Numbered from the stretch's first letter, positions 7,894-17,361 are shown. The stretch: DNA of 64,000 bases from Bacteroidota bacterium (GCA_026391805.1 JAPLDJ010000020.1:62001-126000); one strand, 5' to 3'. Notes: generated by a model from the sequence alone, not told the origin. Translations and numbers: made by a program.

Positions 7894-9678
7894 ATGAAGA
7901 ACTTGTTTTCTTTTTTGTTCGTTGCTTTATCCTTTTCCAGTACACTCTTTTCCCAGCACACTCCTGAGATTACTGCAAAGGATCTGAAGGCTGATGTATA
8001 TTTCCTCGCCTCCGATTCCCTGAAAGGCCGCAAGCCGGGAACAAAGGAAGCCGATATGGCTGCCGGTTACATTCGCGACCAGTTCAAAGCAGCAGGACTG
8101 AAGCTCATCTGCGAGGACGGATTTCAGTATTTTGAAATTGTGACCGATGTCACCCTCGGCGATGGCAATGCCCTTTCGTTTGAAGGATTCCAGGGGAACC
8201 TGAAGAAAGATTTCATGCCGGTGGCCTATTCTTCCAACGGAAGCGTCAGCAATCCTGTTGTTTTTGCGGGATATGGCTTTGATATCGATCAGGACAGCCT
8301 GAAATGGAAGGATTACGAAGGATTGGATGTGAAGGGAAAATGGGTGATGCTTTTCCGGGGTGATCCGGAATTGGATAAAAATGACAGCAAGTTCATTCCT
8401 TTTACAGAAATCCGGGGGAAAGTGCTCGTGGCAAAAGATCACGGCGCCGCCGGTGTGCTTGTTGTAACCCCTGTTGGCGTGGATAAAGATGATAAGCTGA
8501 TCGGGCTGCACACCGAAAACAATGATGTCACCTCCGGTATCCCGGTCATCAACATCAAACGCGAAGTGGCAAATATGCTGCTCAAATCTTCAGGTTTTAA
8601 AGTTGATTCGCTGGAAAAGATCCTGAACAATTCAAGAAAACCAAATTCCTTGCAGCTTCAGGTTATTGTTACCGGTTCTGCCAATTTAGTCCTTAAAAAA
8701 GCAAGGACTGAAAATGTGGTGGGAATGCTTGAAGGCAATGATCCTTTGTTGAAAGATGAATACATCGTGGTTGGCGCCCATTACGACCACCTCGGTTTTG
8801 GCGGACAGGGGTCAGGATCAAGGATGCCCGATACCTTGGCCGTCCACAATGGTGCCGATGACAATGCCTCCGGAACAGCGATGGTCATGGAACTTGCAGG
8901 AAAGTTCGGTCCGTTGAAGAACCGGCTGAAAAGAAGCATCATCTTTATTTCATTTACGGGAGAAGAGATGGGCCTGCTGGGTTCAAAATATTTTACCGAC
9001 CATTGCCCCGTCGATATGAAAAAAATCAAGGCGATGTTCAATTTCGACATGGTAGGACGCTTTGATAAAGAAAAGAATTCCATAAGCATTAGCGGAACCG
9101 GCACTTCCCTCGAAGGAGATTCCATCATCCGCATATTTGAAAAGAATGTCGGTTTCACTGTGACCCATTCACCCGATGGTTATGGCCCTTCCGACCATGC
9201 CGCATTCTATGCTTCCAACATACCTGTTTTTTATTTTACCACAGGAGCGCATACCGATTATCATACTCCTTTTGATGATGCTGAAAAGCTGGATTACGAA
9301 AAGGAAAAGGAGATCGGTGACCTGGGTTACAATCTTATCATGAACATTGACAATCTTAACCAGGCATTGACATTTCGTGAATCGGGGAAAAAGGAAAGTT
9401 CAGGAAGGGGAGGGCGCAGGATGAAGGTTACGCTGGGCATCATGCCGGATTTTGCAGGAACCGAGAAAAAAGGATTGCGTGTTGACGGGGTTACAAAAGA
9501 AGGACCTGCCGATAAAGGCGGCATGCTTAAGGGCGACATCATCATCTCGATCAACGGGATGTCTGTGGGGAACATCTATGATTACATGGCACGGCTCGGA
9601 AAACTGAAACAGGGTCAAACCATCAGCGTCGAAGTGATCCGGAACGGGAAAAACATCGTACTTATCATTCCTCTCTGA
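7894..9678 (+). CDS. M28 family metallopeptidase with PA and PDZ domains, exported
   Basis: A 594-residue protein. Residues 1-20 are a signal peptide. Residues about 90-260 resemble a protease-associated (PA) insert (VFAGYGFD, GKWVMLFRG). The catalytic M28 domain has the two-zinc ligand set: H296-Y-D298, the GADDNASG motif with D322, E357-E358 in FTGEEMG, the FDMVGR aspartate and the HTDYHTP histidine. Residues about 510-594 form a PDZ domain (GPADKGGMLKGDIIISINGM) that could hold protein C-termini. It would act as an aminopeptidase or carboxypeptidase in the periplasm or at the cell surface. The start is directly preceded by a repeat array with no visible ribosome-binding site, as is common in Bacteroidota. 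Confidence 0.93.
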   Translation: MKNLFSFLFVALSFSSTLFSQHTPEITAKDLKADVYFLASDSLKGRKPGTKEADMAAGYIRDQFKAAGLKLICEDGFQYFEIVTDVTLGDGNALSFEGFQGNLKKDFMPVAYSSNGSVSNPVVFAGYGFDIDQDSLKWKDYEGLDVKGKWVMLFRGDPELDKNDSKFIPFTEIRGKVLVAKDHGAAGVLVVTPVGVDKDDKLIGLHTENNDVTSGIPVINIKREVANMLLKSSGFKVDSLEKILNNSRKPNSLQLQVIVTGSANLVLKKARTENVVGMLEGNDPLLKDEYIVVGAHYDHLGFGGQGSGSRMPDTLAVHNGADDNASGTAMVMELAGKFGPLKNRLKRSIIFISFTGEEMGLLGSKYFTDHCPVDMKKIKAMFNFDMVGRFDKEKNSISISGTGTSLEGDSIIRIFEKNVGFTVTHSPDGYGPSDHAAFYASNIPVFYFTTGAHTDYHTPFDDAEKLDYEKEKEIGDLGYNLIMNIDNLNQALTFRESGKKESSGRGGRRMKVTLGIMPDFAGTEKKGLRVDGVTKEGPADKGGMLKGDIIISINGMSVGNIYDYMARLGKLKQGQTISVEVIRNGKNIVLIIPL

Positions 9679-9716
9679 CCTTGTAATTCGTAATCCGTAA
9701 TTCGTAATTTTATACT

Positions 9717-10118
9717 ATGGATCTGAATCAGCTTATGGATAAAATATTCCTCTTAAAATTCATCAAGTTCTGTATTGTTGGATTTTCGGGTGTCTTTGTT
9801 GATTTCGGAACTACCTATTTCTTCAAGGAAGTATTGAAGGTCCAGAAATATGTTGCAAATGCGATCGGGTTTACCCTTGCCGCAACGACCAACTATCTGC
9901 TGAATCGCGTATGGACTTTCCAGAGCACGAACCCGCACATTGTACAGGAATTCTCAAGGTTTTTTGTGATTGCCCTGATCGGGCTGGGGATCAACAGCGC
10001 CATTATCTGGCTGATGAACGGGAAATTCAAGGTGAATTTTTACCTTTCAAAGCTGGTTGCCACATTGATCGTGACATTGTGGAACTTCCTGATCAATGCC
10101 TATTTTACCTTCGCCTGA
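9717..10118 (+). CDS. GtrA family membrane protein
   Basis: A 133-residue protein with four predicted membrane helices (about 14-34, 43-62, 78-98, 105-130). The NYLLNRVWTF stretch at about 59-68 between helices 2 and 3 is the hallmark of the GtrA family. GtrA-like proteins are thought to help move lipid-linked sugars across the inner membrane for polysaccharide or glycolipid glycosylation. No glycosyltransferase lies next to it here, so its sugar is unknown. It ends 13 bp from the end of the convergent ChaN-like gene. A CGTAATT word array (9683-9710) precedes the ATG. Confidence 0.85.
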   Translation: MDLNQLMDKIFLLKFIKFCIVGFSGVFVDFGTTYFFKEVLKVQKYVANAIGFTLAATTNYLLNRVWTFQSTNPHIVQEFSRFFVIALIGLGINSAIIWLMNGKFKVNFYLSKLVATLIVTLWNFLINAYFTFA

Positions 10119-10131
10119 GGCGGATACTGCA

Positions 10132-11163
10132 TCAATCGTCGTCCTCCTCTTCTCCTCCCTCCGTACTGGTGGTATCCTGTTTGACCGTATCCTTTTTAAT
10201 GGTATCCGGCGCTGCCATTTTTACAGGTCCGGGAGCTGCAATTGCAGCGGGAGGCATGGAAATGGGCGGAGCTGAGCTTTCCTGGGTCTTGGTCATGTCT
10301 TCAGGGATGACGATGATGAAGTCGGCCGTCCCCAGGTTGTCTTTCTCAAGTTTATCCAGGTCGTTCTGCTCAACGGCAGTAATGGTCACAATCTTCAGGT
10401 CATTCGCGGTGCGCTTGTTGTACTCTTTCAGGTACCATACCACGCCCTCATGGTTTTCTGAATGATAGCTACCGTTCACATGATAAAAAAGGGCACCTTC
10501 TTCCAGGTTTTTAAAGATGGATTGGGCCATCGTTGCATCCTTAATCGCCTGTGCCTTGGGAAGATTATCCCCCATGTGCATCGGTGAACCGGCCATCATT
10601 TCCCCGATCTTTTTGTAACAGGGCAGCTCAGGATTATACTTGAGCGGCAATGGGGCCATCATCCCCCGCTCCACGGCATTGATGCTGTCGAGCCCCTGGA
10701 AACCTTTGAGGTTCACGATGGCTGAATAACGCCGCGGGATGTTCGTGGCAACGAATTTTATCTTGTTTTTCGCTGCAAAATCAACGAGTGGCGCATAATC
10801 CGTCTTGTAGTTTGCCCACAGCTTGGCTTCTGCTTCAAAGTCCTTCTTCCGGATCATCCCCGAGATGTATTCATTCAGCAGGAGCTGGTTGTCACGCTCG
10901 AACATCTCTGCGCCGATGATCAGTTTTTTGCCTTTTACCTGCGAAAGATCTTTGGCGAGCTGCAGCTCCAGCCAGTGACAGATCGGGTTGGTATGGATCT
11001 CTCCGAAGAAAACGACATCCGCTTCCCGGGCCTCTTTCAGGATATCCGCATAATTCGACACATGACCTTTTGCATTGAAAACCCTGTAAGCCGGCCGGTC
11101 GCTTTTCGCTCCTGTAAGCAATGCAATAATGGCTAATCCACCGATGATCGATTTTATTTTCAT
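10132..11163 (-). CDS. ChaN-like heme/iron-associated protein, exported
   Basis: A 343-residue protein with an N-terminal signal peptide (residues 1-20) without an obvious lipobox Cys. The core matches the ChaN domain, with VFFGEIHTNPICHW at about 51-64: E55, H57 and H63 fall where ChaN family members have conserved acidic and heme- or metal-binding residues. Campylobacter ChaN binds paired hemes and is linked to iron uptake. Here that role is inference from the family. The last 50 residues are low complexity (Pro, Ala, Thr) and end in an acidic tail GGEEEDDD. It is the last gene of the minus-strand run, separated from cdd by 105 bp holding a REP-like palindrome. Confidence 0.8.
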   Translation of the reverse strand: MKIKSIIGGLAIIALLTGAKSDRPAYRVFNAKGHVSNYADILKEAREADVVFFGEIHTNPICHWLELQLAKDLSQVKGKKLIIGAEMFERDNQLLLNEYISGMIRKKDFEAEAKLWANYKTDYAPLVDFAAKNKIKFVATNIPRRYSAIVNLKGFQGLDSINAVERGMMAPLPLKYNPELPCYKKIGEMMAGSPMHMGDNLPKAQAIKDATMAQSIFKNLEEGALFYHVNGSYHSENHEGVVWYLKEYNKRTANDLKIVTITAVEQNDLDKLEKDNLGTADFIIVIPEDMTKTQESSAPPISMPPAAIAAPGPVKMAAPDTIKKDTVKQDTTSTEGGEEEDDD

Positions 11164-11179
11164 GGTTAATTCAATTTAT

Positions 11180-11230
11180 GCACCTCATCCCCCGGCCCCT
11201 TCTCCTGAAGGAGAAGGGGAGTCAGGGTTT
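11180..11230. repeat. REP-like palindrome, copy 2
   Basis: Arms CCCCTTCTCCT (11196-11206) and AGGAGAAGGGG (11209-11219) match copy 1 at 4278-4301 exactly in the arms, with a different 2-base loop. The preceding CACCTCATCC also matches the flank of copy 1. It lies between cdd and the ChaN-like gene. Confidence 0.75.
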
Positions 11231-11268
11231 CTTTTATTAATTTGTCCTTCATACTTCTTCCTTCGTAC

Positions 11269-11757
11269 TTATTTCTTAAGGCCGTCTTCCCTGAACGAGA
11301 GCGGCAACAACGTATCAATGCTTTCAACCACCACCACTTTCCCTAATTCACCCATGAGGATGACCCGGATCTTCTGCCGGCTGTGCATCTCGTATTCGAT
11401 CATGGCCTGCCTGCAGGATCCGCAGGGCGGAACAGGTTTGTCGACCGGGAATTGTTCCGACCGGGCCGTAATGGCGATGGCTTCGACCGGTACCCCCGGG
11501 TATGTCGATGCAGCGGCGTAAAGCGCTACGCGCTCAGCGCAAAGTCCCGAAGGGAAGGCCATGTTTTCCTGGTTACTACCGGTGCAGATCTGGCCGTTTC
11601 CCATCCTTACAGCAGCGCCCACGCGGTAATGCGAATAGGGTGCATAGGCGGATTCCACGACACCCTTTGCACGGTCCAGCAGCTCGCGGTCGGGGGCAGG
11701 CAGTTCATCAGCCGAATCAAATTCAAGATAGGAGAGGGAAAAGTTTTTCTTTTCCAT
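11269..11757 (-). CDS. cdd: Cytidine deaminase
   Basis: A 162-residue cytoplasmic zinc enzyme that deaminates cytidine and deoxycytidine to uridine in pyrimidine salvage. The zinc and catalytic motif is C73-A-E75 (with Cys in place of His, as in tetrameric Cdd), and the second motif PCGSC gives C112 and C115. The substrate loop NQENMAFPSG precedes the first motif. Length and motif spacing are typical, though the N-terminus is about 20 residues longer than the shortest forms. It starts 14 bp after the S41 protease stop and is probably co-transcribed with it. Confidence 0.95.
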   Translation of the reverse strand: MEKKNFSLSYLEFDSADELPAPDRELLDRAKGVVESAYAPYSHYRVGAAVRMGNGQICTGSNQENMAFPSGLCAERVALYAAASTYPGVPVEAIAITARSEQFPVDKPVPPCGSCRQAMIEYEMHSRQKIRVILMGELGKVVVVESIDTLLPLSFREDGLKK

Positions 11758-11771
11758 AGGTGGTTTATTGG

Positions 11772-13508
11772 TTAATTAATTCCCGGATCGTCCTCTTCGT
11801 CCGAATCATCTTCAGCCGGTTTTTTATCACCGGTATCTCCCGGCTGTTTGTATGTGCCGGCCAGGATCGAACGGTAGAGGTCCTGGTTGAGCAGTGTTTT
11901 ACTGGCTTCAGCAATGTCTTTGTCGGTTTTAATCGAAGATAGGATCTTGCCCTTCTGGAAATAATACCGTGAAACGATTTCCTGTTTCAGCAATTCCTCG
12001 ATCTGTGACCGGAATTTTGTCAGGTCGCTTTTTTTATCAGTATCCATCTGCTTCCTCAGCGCCTCGTACTCGGGTTTGATCGCGTTGAAATAATTCTCCT
12101 TCTCTGCATCCTGCCTGAGATCTTCAAGGGCTTCCTCGGTCTTTGTTTTGTAATCGTATTTCTTGTCAGAAATATAGGTCACAAACGCATTAAAAATGGA
12201 ATCGGTGATCTCAAAGCTTTCCGGAGAGGGAATCGTTGGATGTTCCCTGCGGAAAGTCGTCGCATAATCAAAGATCAGGTACTTTGAATAGAGCGCCAGG
12301 GCGATGTTGCTGTATGCTTTCCGGTCGGTATGGATATCGGGTTTGATCCCGCGGCCCTCATAAACCGTTCGTCCGTCTTTTGTTTTGAACGCAGCGATCA
12401 GCGAATCGGGGATCTTCCCGAAAACACCTTCCTTGGTCTTATGCGAATAATCAATGGACTGGATGCAGCGTCCGCTGGGAATATAATACTTGGCAACCGT
12501 GACTTTCATCTGGGCGTTAAAGCTGAGCGGGACGACATTCTGGACAAGGCCTTTGCCAAATGTTCTGCGGCCGATGATCACTCCGCGGTCGAGGTCCTGC
12601 ATGGCCCCCGAAAGGATCTCGCTGGCGGAGGCGCTCGAGCCGTCAACCAGGACGGCGATGGGGATCGTCAGGTCGACCGGGGCGCTCATGGTCTTGTAGG
12701 TATGGTTTTTATCGGGCAGTTTCCCTTTGGTGGTAACAACATCCTGTCCCCTGTCGACGAAAATGTTGGTAATATCCACAGCTTCGTTCAGCAACCCCCC
12801 GCCGTTGCCGCGGATATCGATGATGATCCCTTTCAGCTCATTCTTTTCCCGCAGCTTGATGAATGCCTGTTTCACCTCCGCAGCGGCCTTCTGGGTAAAG
12901 CTGGTCAGTTTAATGTAACCGATATTATTATCAACCATGCCGGAATAAGGTATGTTGTCGATATGAATGGTTTCCCGGGAAATGGTCTTTTCGATCGGTG
13001 CACTTTCGCCCGGACGCTGCAGCTTCAGGGTGATGGGTGTTCCTGCCTGTCCTTTCAGGATGGCGCTGACGTCGGCATAGGATTTTCCTTTTGCTGACAA
13101 GCCGTTGATCTCAAGTATGATATCCCCGGCACGGAGATCATTCTTCTGTGCAGGCGATCCCTCATAGGGTTCCGAGATGACAACATATTCACCCTGCTGG
13201 TGGATCAGCGCACCGATTCCGCCATATTCACCGGTTGTGATGAATTTATAATCCTCGATCTCGGTTTCGGTGATGAAATTCGTATAGGGGTCAAGCGACT
13301 CCAGCATGGCATCAATGGCGGTTTTGGAAAGTTCACCCGGCTTTATCTCATCCACATAATTCGTGTTCAGCTCTTTTATGACATTCGAATAAATGTCAAG
13401 GTTTTTCAGGATCTCAAATCCCTGCTCGCTCGGCGATTGTCCATAGCTAAACCGGATACTTCCAAAAAACAGGATAAGTAATAAAAAAAGCGCTTTATTT
13501 TTTCTCAT
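11772..13508 (-). CDS. S41 family C-terminal processing peptidase with PDZ domain
   Basis: A 578-residue exported serine protease of the CtpA/Prc type. The start is ATG 13508 (MRKNKALF); the longer frame from 13559 would translate a repeat array. Residues 1-23 are a signal peptide ending SYGQ. A PDZ domain (about 85-165: GGIGALIHQ, LRAGDIILEINGLSAKG) is followed by the catalytic domain with GSSASASE near residue 288 (nucleophilic Ser) and GKGLVQ near 317 (general-base Lys). RGNGGGLLNEAVD is the conserved oxyanion-side loop. The C-terminus extends past the domain and ends in an acidic tail (EDDSDEEDD). It should trim or degrade envelope proteins from their C-termini. Confidence 0.95.
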   Translation of the reverse strand: MRKNKALFLLLILFFGSIRFSYGQSPSEQGFEILKNLDIYSNVIKELNTNYVDEIKPGELSKTAIDAMLESLDPYTNFITETEIEDYKFITTGEYGGIGALIHQQGEYVVISEPYEGSPAQKNDLRAGDIILEINGLSAKGKSYADVSAILKGQAGTPITLKLQRPGESAPIEKTISRETIHIDNIPYSGMVDNNIGYIKLTSFTQKAAAEVKQAFIKLREKNELKGIIIDIRGNGGGLLNEAVDITNIFVDRGQDVVTTKGKLPDKNHTYKTMSAPVDLTIPIAVLVDGSSASASEILSGAMQDLDRGVIIGRRTFGKGLVQNVVPLSFNAQMKVTVAKYYIPSGRCIQSIDYSHKTKEGVFGKIPDSLIAAFKTKDGRTVYEGRGIKPDIHTDRKAYSNIALALYSKYLIFDYATTFRREHPTIPSPESFEITDSIFNAFVTYISDKKYDYKTKTEEALEDLRQDAEKENYFNAIKPEYEALRKQMDTDKKSDLTKFRSQIEELLKQEIVSRYYFQKGKILSSIKTDKDIAEASKTLLNQDLYRSILAGTYKQPGDTGDKKPAEDDSDEEDDPGIN

Positions 13509-13534
13509 ATCTCGTATCACTCTCATTTTATAAT

Positions 13535-13569
13535 ATAATTCACACTTCACACTTCGCACTTCGCTCTTG
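13535..13569. repeat. CACACTTC word array before the S41 protease gene
   Basis: Four degenerate copies of CACACTTC/GCACTTC sit between the yidD stop and the protease start. On the other strand the word reads GAAGTGTGAAGTG and is close to the GTGAAGAGTGAAAAG words at 46821-46845. Confidence 0.65.
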
Positions 13570-13791
13570 TCACGGCACCGGATCGTACCCGCTTCCTCCC
13601 CATGGCTGGCAGCGCGCCAGCCTCTTCAGGGTCAGCCATCCTCCTTTTAACGGACCATGCTTCCGGATGGCTTCAATTCCGTAAGCTGAACAGGATGGCG
13701 TATACCTGCACGACGGCATCAGGTAGGGCGAAATTGCACCCTGGTAAAACCGTATCAGCAGGATAAAAAATTCACCCAGCAGCTTCCGCAT
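13570..13791 (-). CDS. yidD: Membrane protein insertion efficiency factor YidD
   Basis: A 73-residue protein carrying the full family signature: an amphipathic N-terminus (FYQGAISP), [21 protein letters not shown] with its two conserved Cys, and [14 protein letters not shown] at the end. YidD sits at the inner face of the membrane and assists YidC-dependent insertion. It overlaps the 3' end of rnpA by 20 bp, the usual arrangement, so translation is likely coupled. Confidence 0.96.
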   Translation of the reverse strand: MRKLLGEFFILLIRFYQGAISPYLMPSCRYTPSCSAYGIEAIRKHGPLKGGWLTLKRLARCQPWGGSGYDPVP

Positions 13792-14164
13792 GGCCTTCCC
13801 TTAAACGCAGTAAAAGTAATATTATTTTCTCCTGCATCAGGCCGTATGGAAGGATTTCTTTGGAGGTGTATGTGATGCAAAAGGCCATCTGCTTTTGCTT
13901 TCCGGTGAGCCCTTCATACAGGATCCCTTTGTTTTTGCGGTAGGCTTCCCGGATCCTGCGTTTGATCCTGTTCCTGTGAACGGCTTTCCGCACGAGGTGT
14001 TTGGGAACACTGATGAGGATCTGCGCCGGGAACTTGCCCGGTAAGGCGGTTTCCAGGAACGTGACGCGGTAAGGATGTAAATAAAATGAAAAACCTTCCT
14101 GGAAGAGTTTTGCGATCAGGACTTTCTTGCACAACCTTTCATCCTTTGTGAAAGTTTGCCTCAT
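13772..14164 (-). CDS. rnpA: Ribonuclease P protein component
   Basis: A 130-residue basic protein. The RNR motif is at R64-N65-R66 in [17 protein letters not shown], preceded by the ISVPKH strand typical of RnpA. It binds the RNase P RNA and the tRNA leader to help mature tRNA 5' ends. In Bacteroidota rnpA is often separated from rpmH and placed after hemD, as seen here: hemD stops 1 bp before this start. Confidence 0.95.
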   Translation of the reverse strand: MRQTFTKDERLCKKVLIAKLFQEGFSFYLHPYRVTFLETALPGKFPAQILISVPKHLVRKAVHRNRIKRRIREAYRKNKGILYEGLTGKQKQMAFCITYTSKEILPYGLMQEKIILLLLRLREGHAEAAG

Positions 14165-14165
14165 G

Positions 14166-14918
14166 TCATTTTTTCTTCAACTCACACTGCAGGTACTGTT
14201 CGATCGCCATGATCATTGACGGCGCCGTTTTTGAGGGTGCGGAGACATTCAGCTTAAGACCGGCATCCGTTACTGCCTTTGCAGTACTGGATCCGAATGC
14301 CCCGATGGCAGTAGTATCCTGTTTGAAATTCGGGAAATTCTTGTACAGGGATTTGATCCCCGAAGGACTGAAGAACACCAGCATGTCATAATCTTCAATC
14401 TTTATATCCGAAAGATCACTGGCCAGTGTACGGTAGATGATGGCTTTTTTATACAGGATCTTGTTTTCGTCCAGCATGTTTGAGATTTCCAGCTTGTGAA
14501 CATCGGAACAGGGCACCAGGAACTTTTCTGTCTTGTGCTTCTTGGTCAGTTCAGCAAGGTTGGCAAAGCTCTCTTTGCTGTGAAAGACCTTTCTTTTCCT
14601 GTATTGAACATATTTCTGAAGGTAATAGGCCGTGGATTCAGAAATGCTGAAATACTTCATGGTGTCAGGCACCTCCACCCGCATCTCCTTACAGATCCTG
14701 AAAAAATGGTCGACTGCATTGCGGGAGGTAAAAATAACAGCGGTATAATCAAGGATATTGATCCGGTCCTTGCGAAATTCCTTTGCCGGTATTCCTTCGA
14801 TCCGGATGAATTTCCGGTATACAACATTAACATTGTATTTTTTCACCAGCTCGGTGTAAGGCGATTTTTCCAAATCTGTAGGCTGGGGTTGTGAAACAAG
14901 AATGTTCTTTATTTTCAA
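14166..14918 (-). CDS. hemD: Uroporphyrinogen-III synthase
   Basis: A 250-residue two-domain protein of the HemD fold. Recognisable segments are TAVIFTSRNAVDHFF (about 58-72), KYFSISESTAYYL, and the second-domain DMLVFFSPSGIKSLY followed by AIGAFGSSTAKAV. HemD closes hydroxymethylbilane into uroporphyrinogen III in tetrapyrrole synthesis. The sequence family diverges strongly, so the call rests on these segments and on the hemD-rnpA-yidD neighbourhood. It follows the DUF4271 gene by 50 bp. Confidence 0.88.
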   Translation of the reverse strand: MKIKNILVSQPQPTDLEKSPYTELVKKYNVNVVYRKFIRIEGIPAKEFRKDRINILDYTAVIFTSRNAVDHFFRICKEMRVEVPDTMKYFSISESTAYYLQKYVQYRKRKVFHSKESFANLAELTKKHKTEKFLVPCSDVHKLEISNMLDENKILYKKAIIYRTLASDLSDIKIEDYDMLVFFSPSGIKSLYKNFPNFKQDTTAIGAFGSSTAKAVTDAGLKLNVSAPSKTAPSMIMAIEQYLQCELKKK

Positions 14919-14968
14919 AGCAATGCGTATTTTATCGTTTCACCCTTTGTGACTGTATTCAAAATTCC

Positions 14969-15811
14969 CTAGAAGATGCAGCTGAAAAGCACTTTTACCA
15001 AAATAACCAGGGGTAATATTTCGAGGCTGCAAAGATACACAAATAAAAATACATGGGGAAATTTTGGAATAGAAATTCCTATCAAAAACCCCCTGATGAT
15101 CCTGAAAATAAAGAAAAGGATGAAAATCCCGACGCCGGTCCAGAGAAAAAACGGTGACTTCAGGTACACGACAAAAACAAGCATCGGAAGCAGGAACACG
15201 CCCGTGATCATGTTGAAGATAAATATATTGAGTACGTATTCATTGGTTGCCTGCCGGGTTCTGAAAATAAAGGAGAGGAACCGGATCAGGCCGATCTTCA
15301 GAATCCAGAATCCAGACAATCCTGCGACGATCAGGGCATAAACCAGCGCCCCTTCAGGGAAGGACACTATTTTATTCATGATCAGGAGGTCATAGGACTG
15401 ATAAAGCAGGAGGGATGCCGTGAGGAAGTAAAGAAAACCCAGGGCAAGGGAGATTCGTTCAGAAAGCAGGTCGCCGTCCCTGACAAGCTGGCTGAGAAAG
15501 CGCCTGGAATAGGGAGCCATAAGCACCTGGCGGATACGGCGCCGGTAAAAAACCTGCACCCATGCCACAAGAATGAAGCCCAGCAAGAGAATCCCAAGGA
15601 TCCAGTCGGGCTGATATTTTTTAAATGTAACAGGATGGAATCCGCCGGGTTTGAGCTGATGAGTTTTAAAGAACGAGTATTCCGTGTGTCTGCCGTCCGA
15701 AAGAAGGCTCTGAAAATTATCCGTTGAATCGGTACTGAATTTCAGCAATTGCATTTTCCCTTCTTTTAAAAGGAGGGTGTCGGCAGGAAATATGGATTCA
15801 GCGGCCTTCAT
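14969..15811 (-). CDS. DUF4271 membrane protein
   Basis: A 280-residue protein; ATG 15811 (MKAAESIF) is chosen because longer starts run into the upstream pseudouridine synthase gene. After a polar N-terminus of about 75 residues there are seven or so hydrophobic helices, ending with a SLEILPLVILVKVL segment characteristic of DUF4271. The family is almost limited to Bacteroidota and is very often located directly before hemD, as here. Its function is unknown; conservation next to hemD hints at a link to tetrapyrrole or envelope work, but nothing in the sequence proves it. Confidence 0.82.
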   Translation of the reverse strand: MKAAESIFPADTLLLKEGKMQLLKFSTDSTDNFQSLLSDGRHTEYSFFKTHQLKPGGFHPVTFKKYQPDWILGILLLGFILVAWVQVFYRRRIRQVLMAPYSRRFLSQLVRDGDLLSERISLALGFLYFLTASLLLYQSYDLLIMNKIVSFPEGALVYALIVAGLSGFWILKIGLIRFLSFIFRTRQATNEYVLNIFIFNMITGVFLLPMLVFVVYLKSPFFLWTGVGIFILFFIFRIIRGFLIGISIPKFPHVFLFVYLCSLEILPLVILVKVLFSCIF

Positions 15812-15833
15812 GATCAGGATCGGAAATGCAGTT

Positions 15834-16541
15834 TCAGGGGTTGTTTGAATTTTGGGCAAGAAATACCGACCAGAGCGGATCCTCCGGCGGATCGGCAACG
15901 ACCTTTATTGTTTCTTTGCTTACGGGATGGATAAATTCCACCTGCCTTGCATGCAGATGAATGGAGCCGTTGGGGTTCGACCGGTCAAATCCGTATTTCA
16001 GATCCCCTTTGATCGGGCAGCCGATCTTTGACAACTGCGACCGGATCTGGTGATGCCGTCCGGTAAGCAGCGTCACTTCAAGGAGGAAATAACGCTGGCT
16101 GTGACCAATCACCTTATATATGAGCTCGGCTTTCCGGGAGCCCTCCACTTCCTTTTCGTAGGCAAACGATTTGTTCTTCTCCTCGTTCTTTTTCAGGTAG
16201 TGAATGAGATGGCCTTCGGTTTCCGGCGGCGGGTTCCCCACCACGGCCCAGTAACTCTTCCTGATCTGGCCATCCTTTATCATCCCGTTCAGCCGCGTCA
16301 GGGCTTTGCTCGTTTTTGCAAAAATAACGACGCCGCTGACCGGACGGTCGATGCGATGAACGACACCCAGGAAAACGTTTCCGGGTTTATGATCGCGGAT
16401 CTTGATGAAGGCTTTCAGAAGGTCACTGAGGGGTGCATCACCGGTTTTGTCACCCTGGACAATCTGGGAAGGTTTTTTATTAAAGATGAGGAGGTGGTTG
16501 TCTTCAAAAAGAATATCATCCCCGATCGATGCCTTGTTCAT
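15834..16541 (-). CDS. RluA family pseudouridine synthase
   Basis: A 235-residue protein from ATG 16541, which begins 1 bp after the panB stop; a start at 16574 would overlap panB by 32 bp. It converts specific uridines of rRNA or tRNA to pseudouridine. The catalytic motif is HRIDRPVSGVVIFAKT, with the aspartate of HRID as the nucleophile, and the RNA-binding LLTGRHHQIRSQLSKIG motif follows. There is no S4 domain, so it is a short RluA-type enzyme. Which RNA position it modifies cannot be read from the sequence. Confidence 0.92.
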   Translation of the reverse strand: MNKASIGDDILFEDNHLLIFNKKPSQIVQGDKTGDAPLSDLLKAFIKIRDHKPGNVFLGVVHRIDRPVSGVVIFAKTSKALTRLNGMIKDGQIRKSYWAVVGNPPPETEGHLIHYLKKNEEKNKSFAYEKEVEGSRKAELIYKVIGHSQRYFLLEVTLLTGRHHQIRSQLSKIGCPIKGDLKYGFDRSNPNGSIHLHARQVEFIHPVSKETIKVVADPPEDPLWSVFLAQNSNNP

Positions 16542-16542
16542 C

Positions 16543-17361
16543 CTAGTATTGTTCCCGTTCGTTTGGGAAATCAAGTGATTTCACATCGTTGATGTAGGCA
16601 GTAACGGAACCCTGGACCGATTCCGCAAGATTGTTGTACCGACGCAGGAAACGCGGTGAAAAGTCGATCGTGATTCCCAGCATATCATGCAGGACAAGTA
16701 CCTGCCCGTCGACATCCCTGCCGGCGCCGATCCCGATTACGGGGATCTTTATCTCACTGGCGACTTTTGCAGCCAGTTTCGCCGGGATCTTTTCCAGGAC
16801 AATGGAAAAACAGCCTGAACGGGTCAGCAGATGGGCGTCTTCCACCAGCTTTATTGCTTCCTCTTCGGTTGTGGCCCTGACGACATAGGTGCCGAACTTG
16901 TGGATCGATTGCGGCGTAAGGCCAAGGTGTCCCATGACCGGGATCCCCGCCGAAAGGATCCGGTCAACCGACTCGATGACCTCTTTTCCTCCCTCCAGTT
17001 TTACCGCATCGGCACCGCTTTCCTTCATGATGCGGATGGCAGAGGAGAGCGCTTCCTTTGAATTGCCCTGGTAGGTGCCGAAGGGCATGTCGACCACCAC
17101 CAGCGCCCTTCTTACCGCCCTGACGACAGAAGATGCATGATAGATCATCTCATTCAGCGTGATGGGCAAGGTGGAGCTGTGTCCGGCCATTACATTCGAT
17201 GCGGAATCCCCGACAAGAATAACATCAATGCCCGTCCCATCCAGGATCTTTGCAAATGAATAATCGTAGGCCGTCAACATTGCGATCTTCTCTCCCTGGA
17301 GTTTCATTTCCTGGAGCACATGGGTGGTCACTTTGGGAACATTCCGGTAGGATGTCGACAT
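16543..17361 (-). CDS. panB: 3-methyl-2-oxobutanoate hydroxymethyltransferase
   Basis: A 272-residue enzyme making ketopantoate from alpha-ketoisovalerate and 5,10-methylene-THF, the first step of pantothenate synthesis. The Mg-binding and substrate motifs are [11 protein letters not shown] (51-61, D52) and [11 protein letters not shown] (88-98, D91); the LEGG motif and [14 protein letters not shown] follow. Length is standard. It leads the minus-strand run and is divergent from the lipoprotein gene at 17442, with promoter boxes for both in the 80-bp gap. Confidence 0.97.
   Translation of the reverse strand: MSTSYRNVPKVTTHVLQEMKLQGEKIAMLTAYDYSFAKILDGTGIDVILVGDSASNVMAGHSSTLPITLNEMIYHASSVVRAVRRALVVVDMPFGTYQGNSKEALSSAIRIMKESGADAVKLEGGKEVIESVDRILSAGIPVMGHLGLTPQSIHKFGTYVVRATTEEEAIKLVEDAHLLTRSGCFSIVLEKIPAKLAAKVASEIKIPVIGIGAGRDVDGQVLVLHDMLGITIDFSPRFLRRYNNLAESVQGSVTAYINDVKSLDFPNEREQY

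Noticed and set aside
9911-10465. Plus-strand frame crossing the gtrA and ChaN-like genes
   Set aside because: It overlaps two supported genes in other frames and has a low-complexity Ser-rich end.
12330-13097. Plus-strand open frame of 255 codons opposite the S41 protease gene
   Set aside because: The S41 protease has full domain and catalytic support; the antisense frame has no family pattern.
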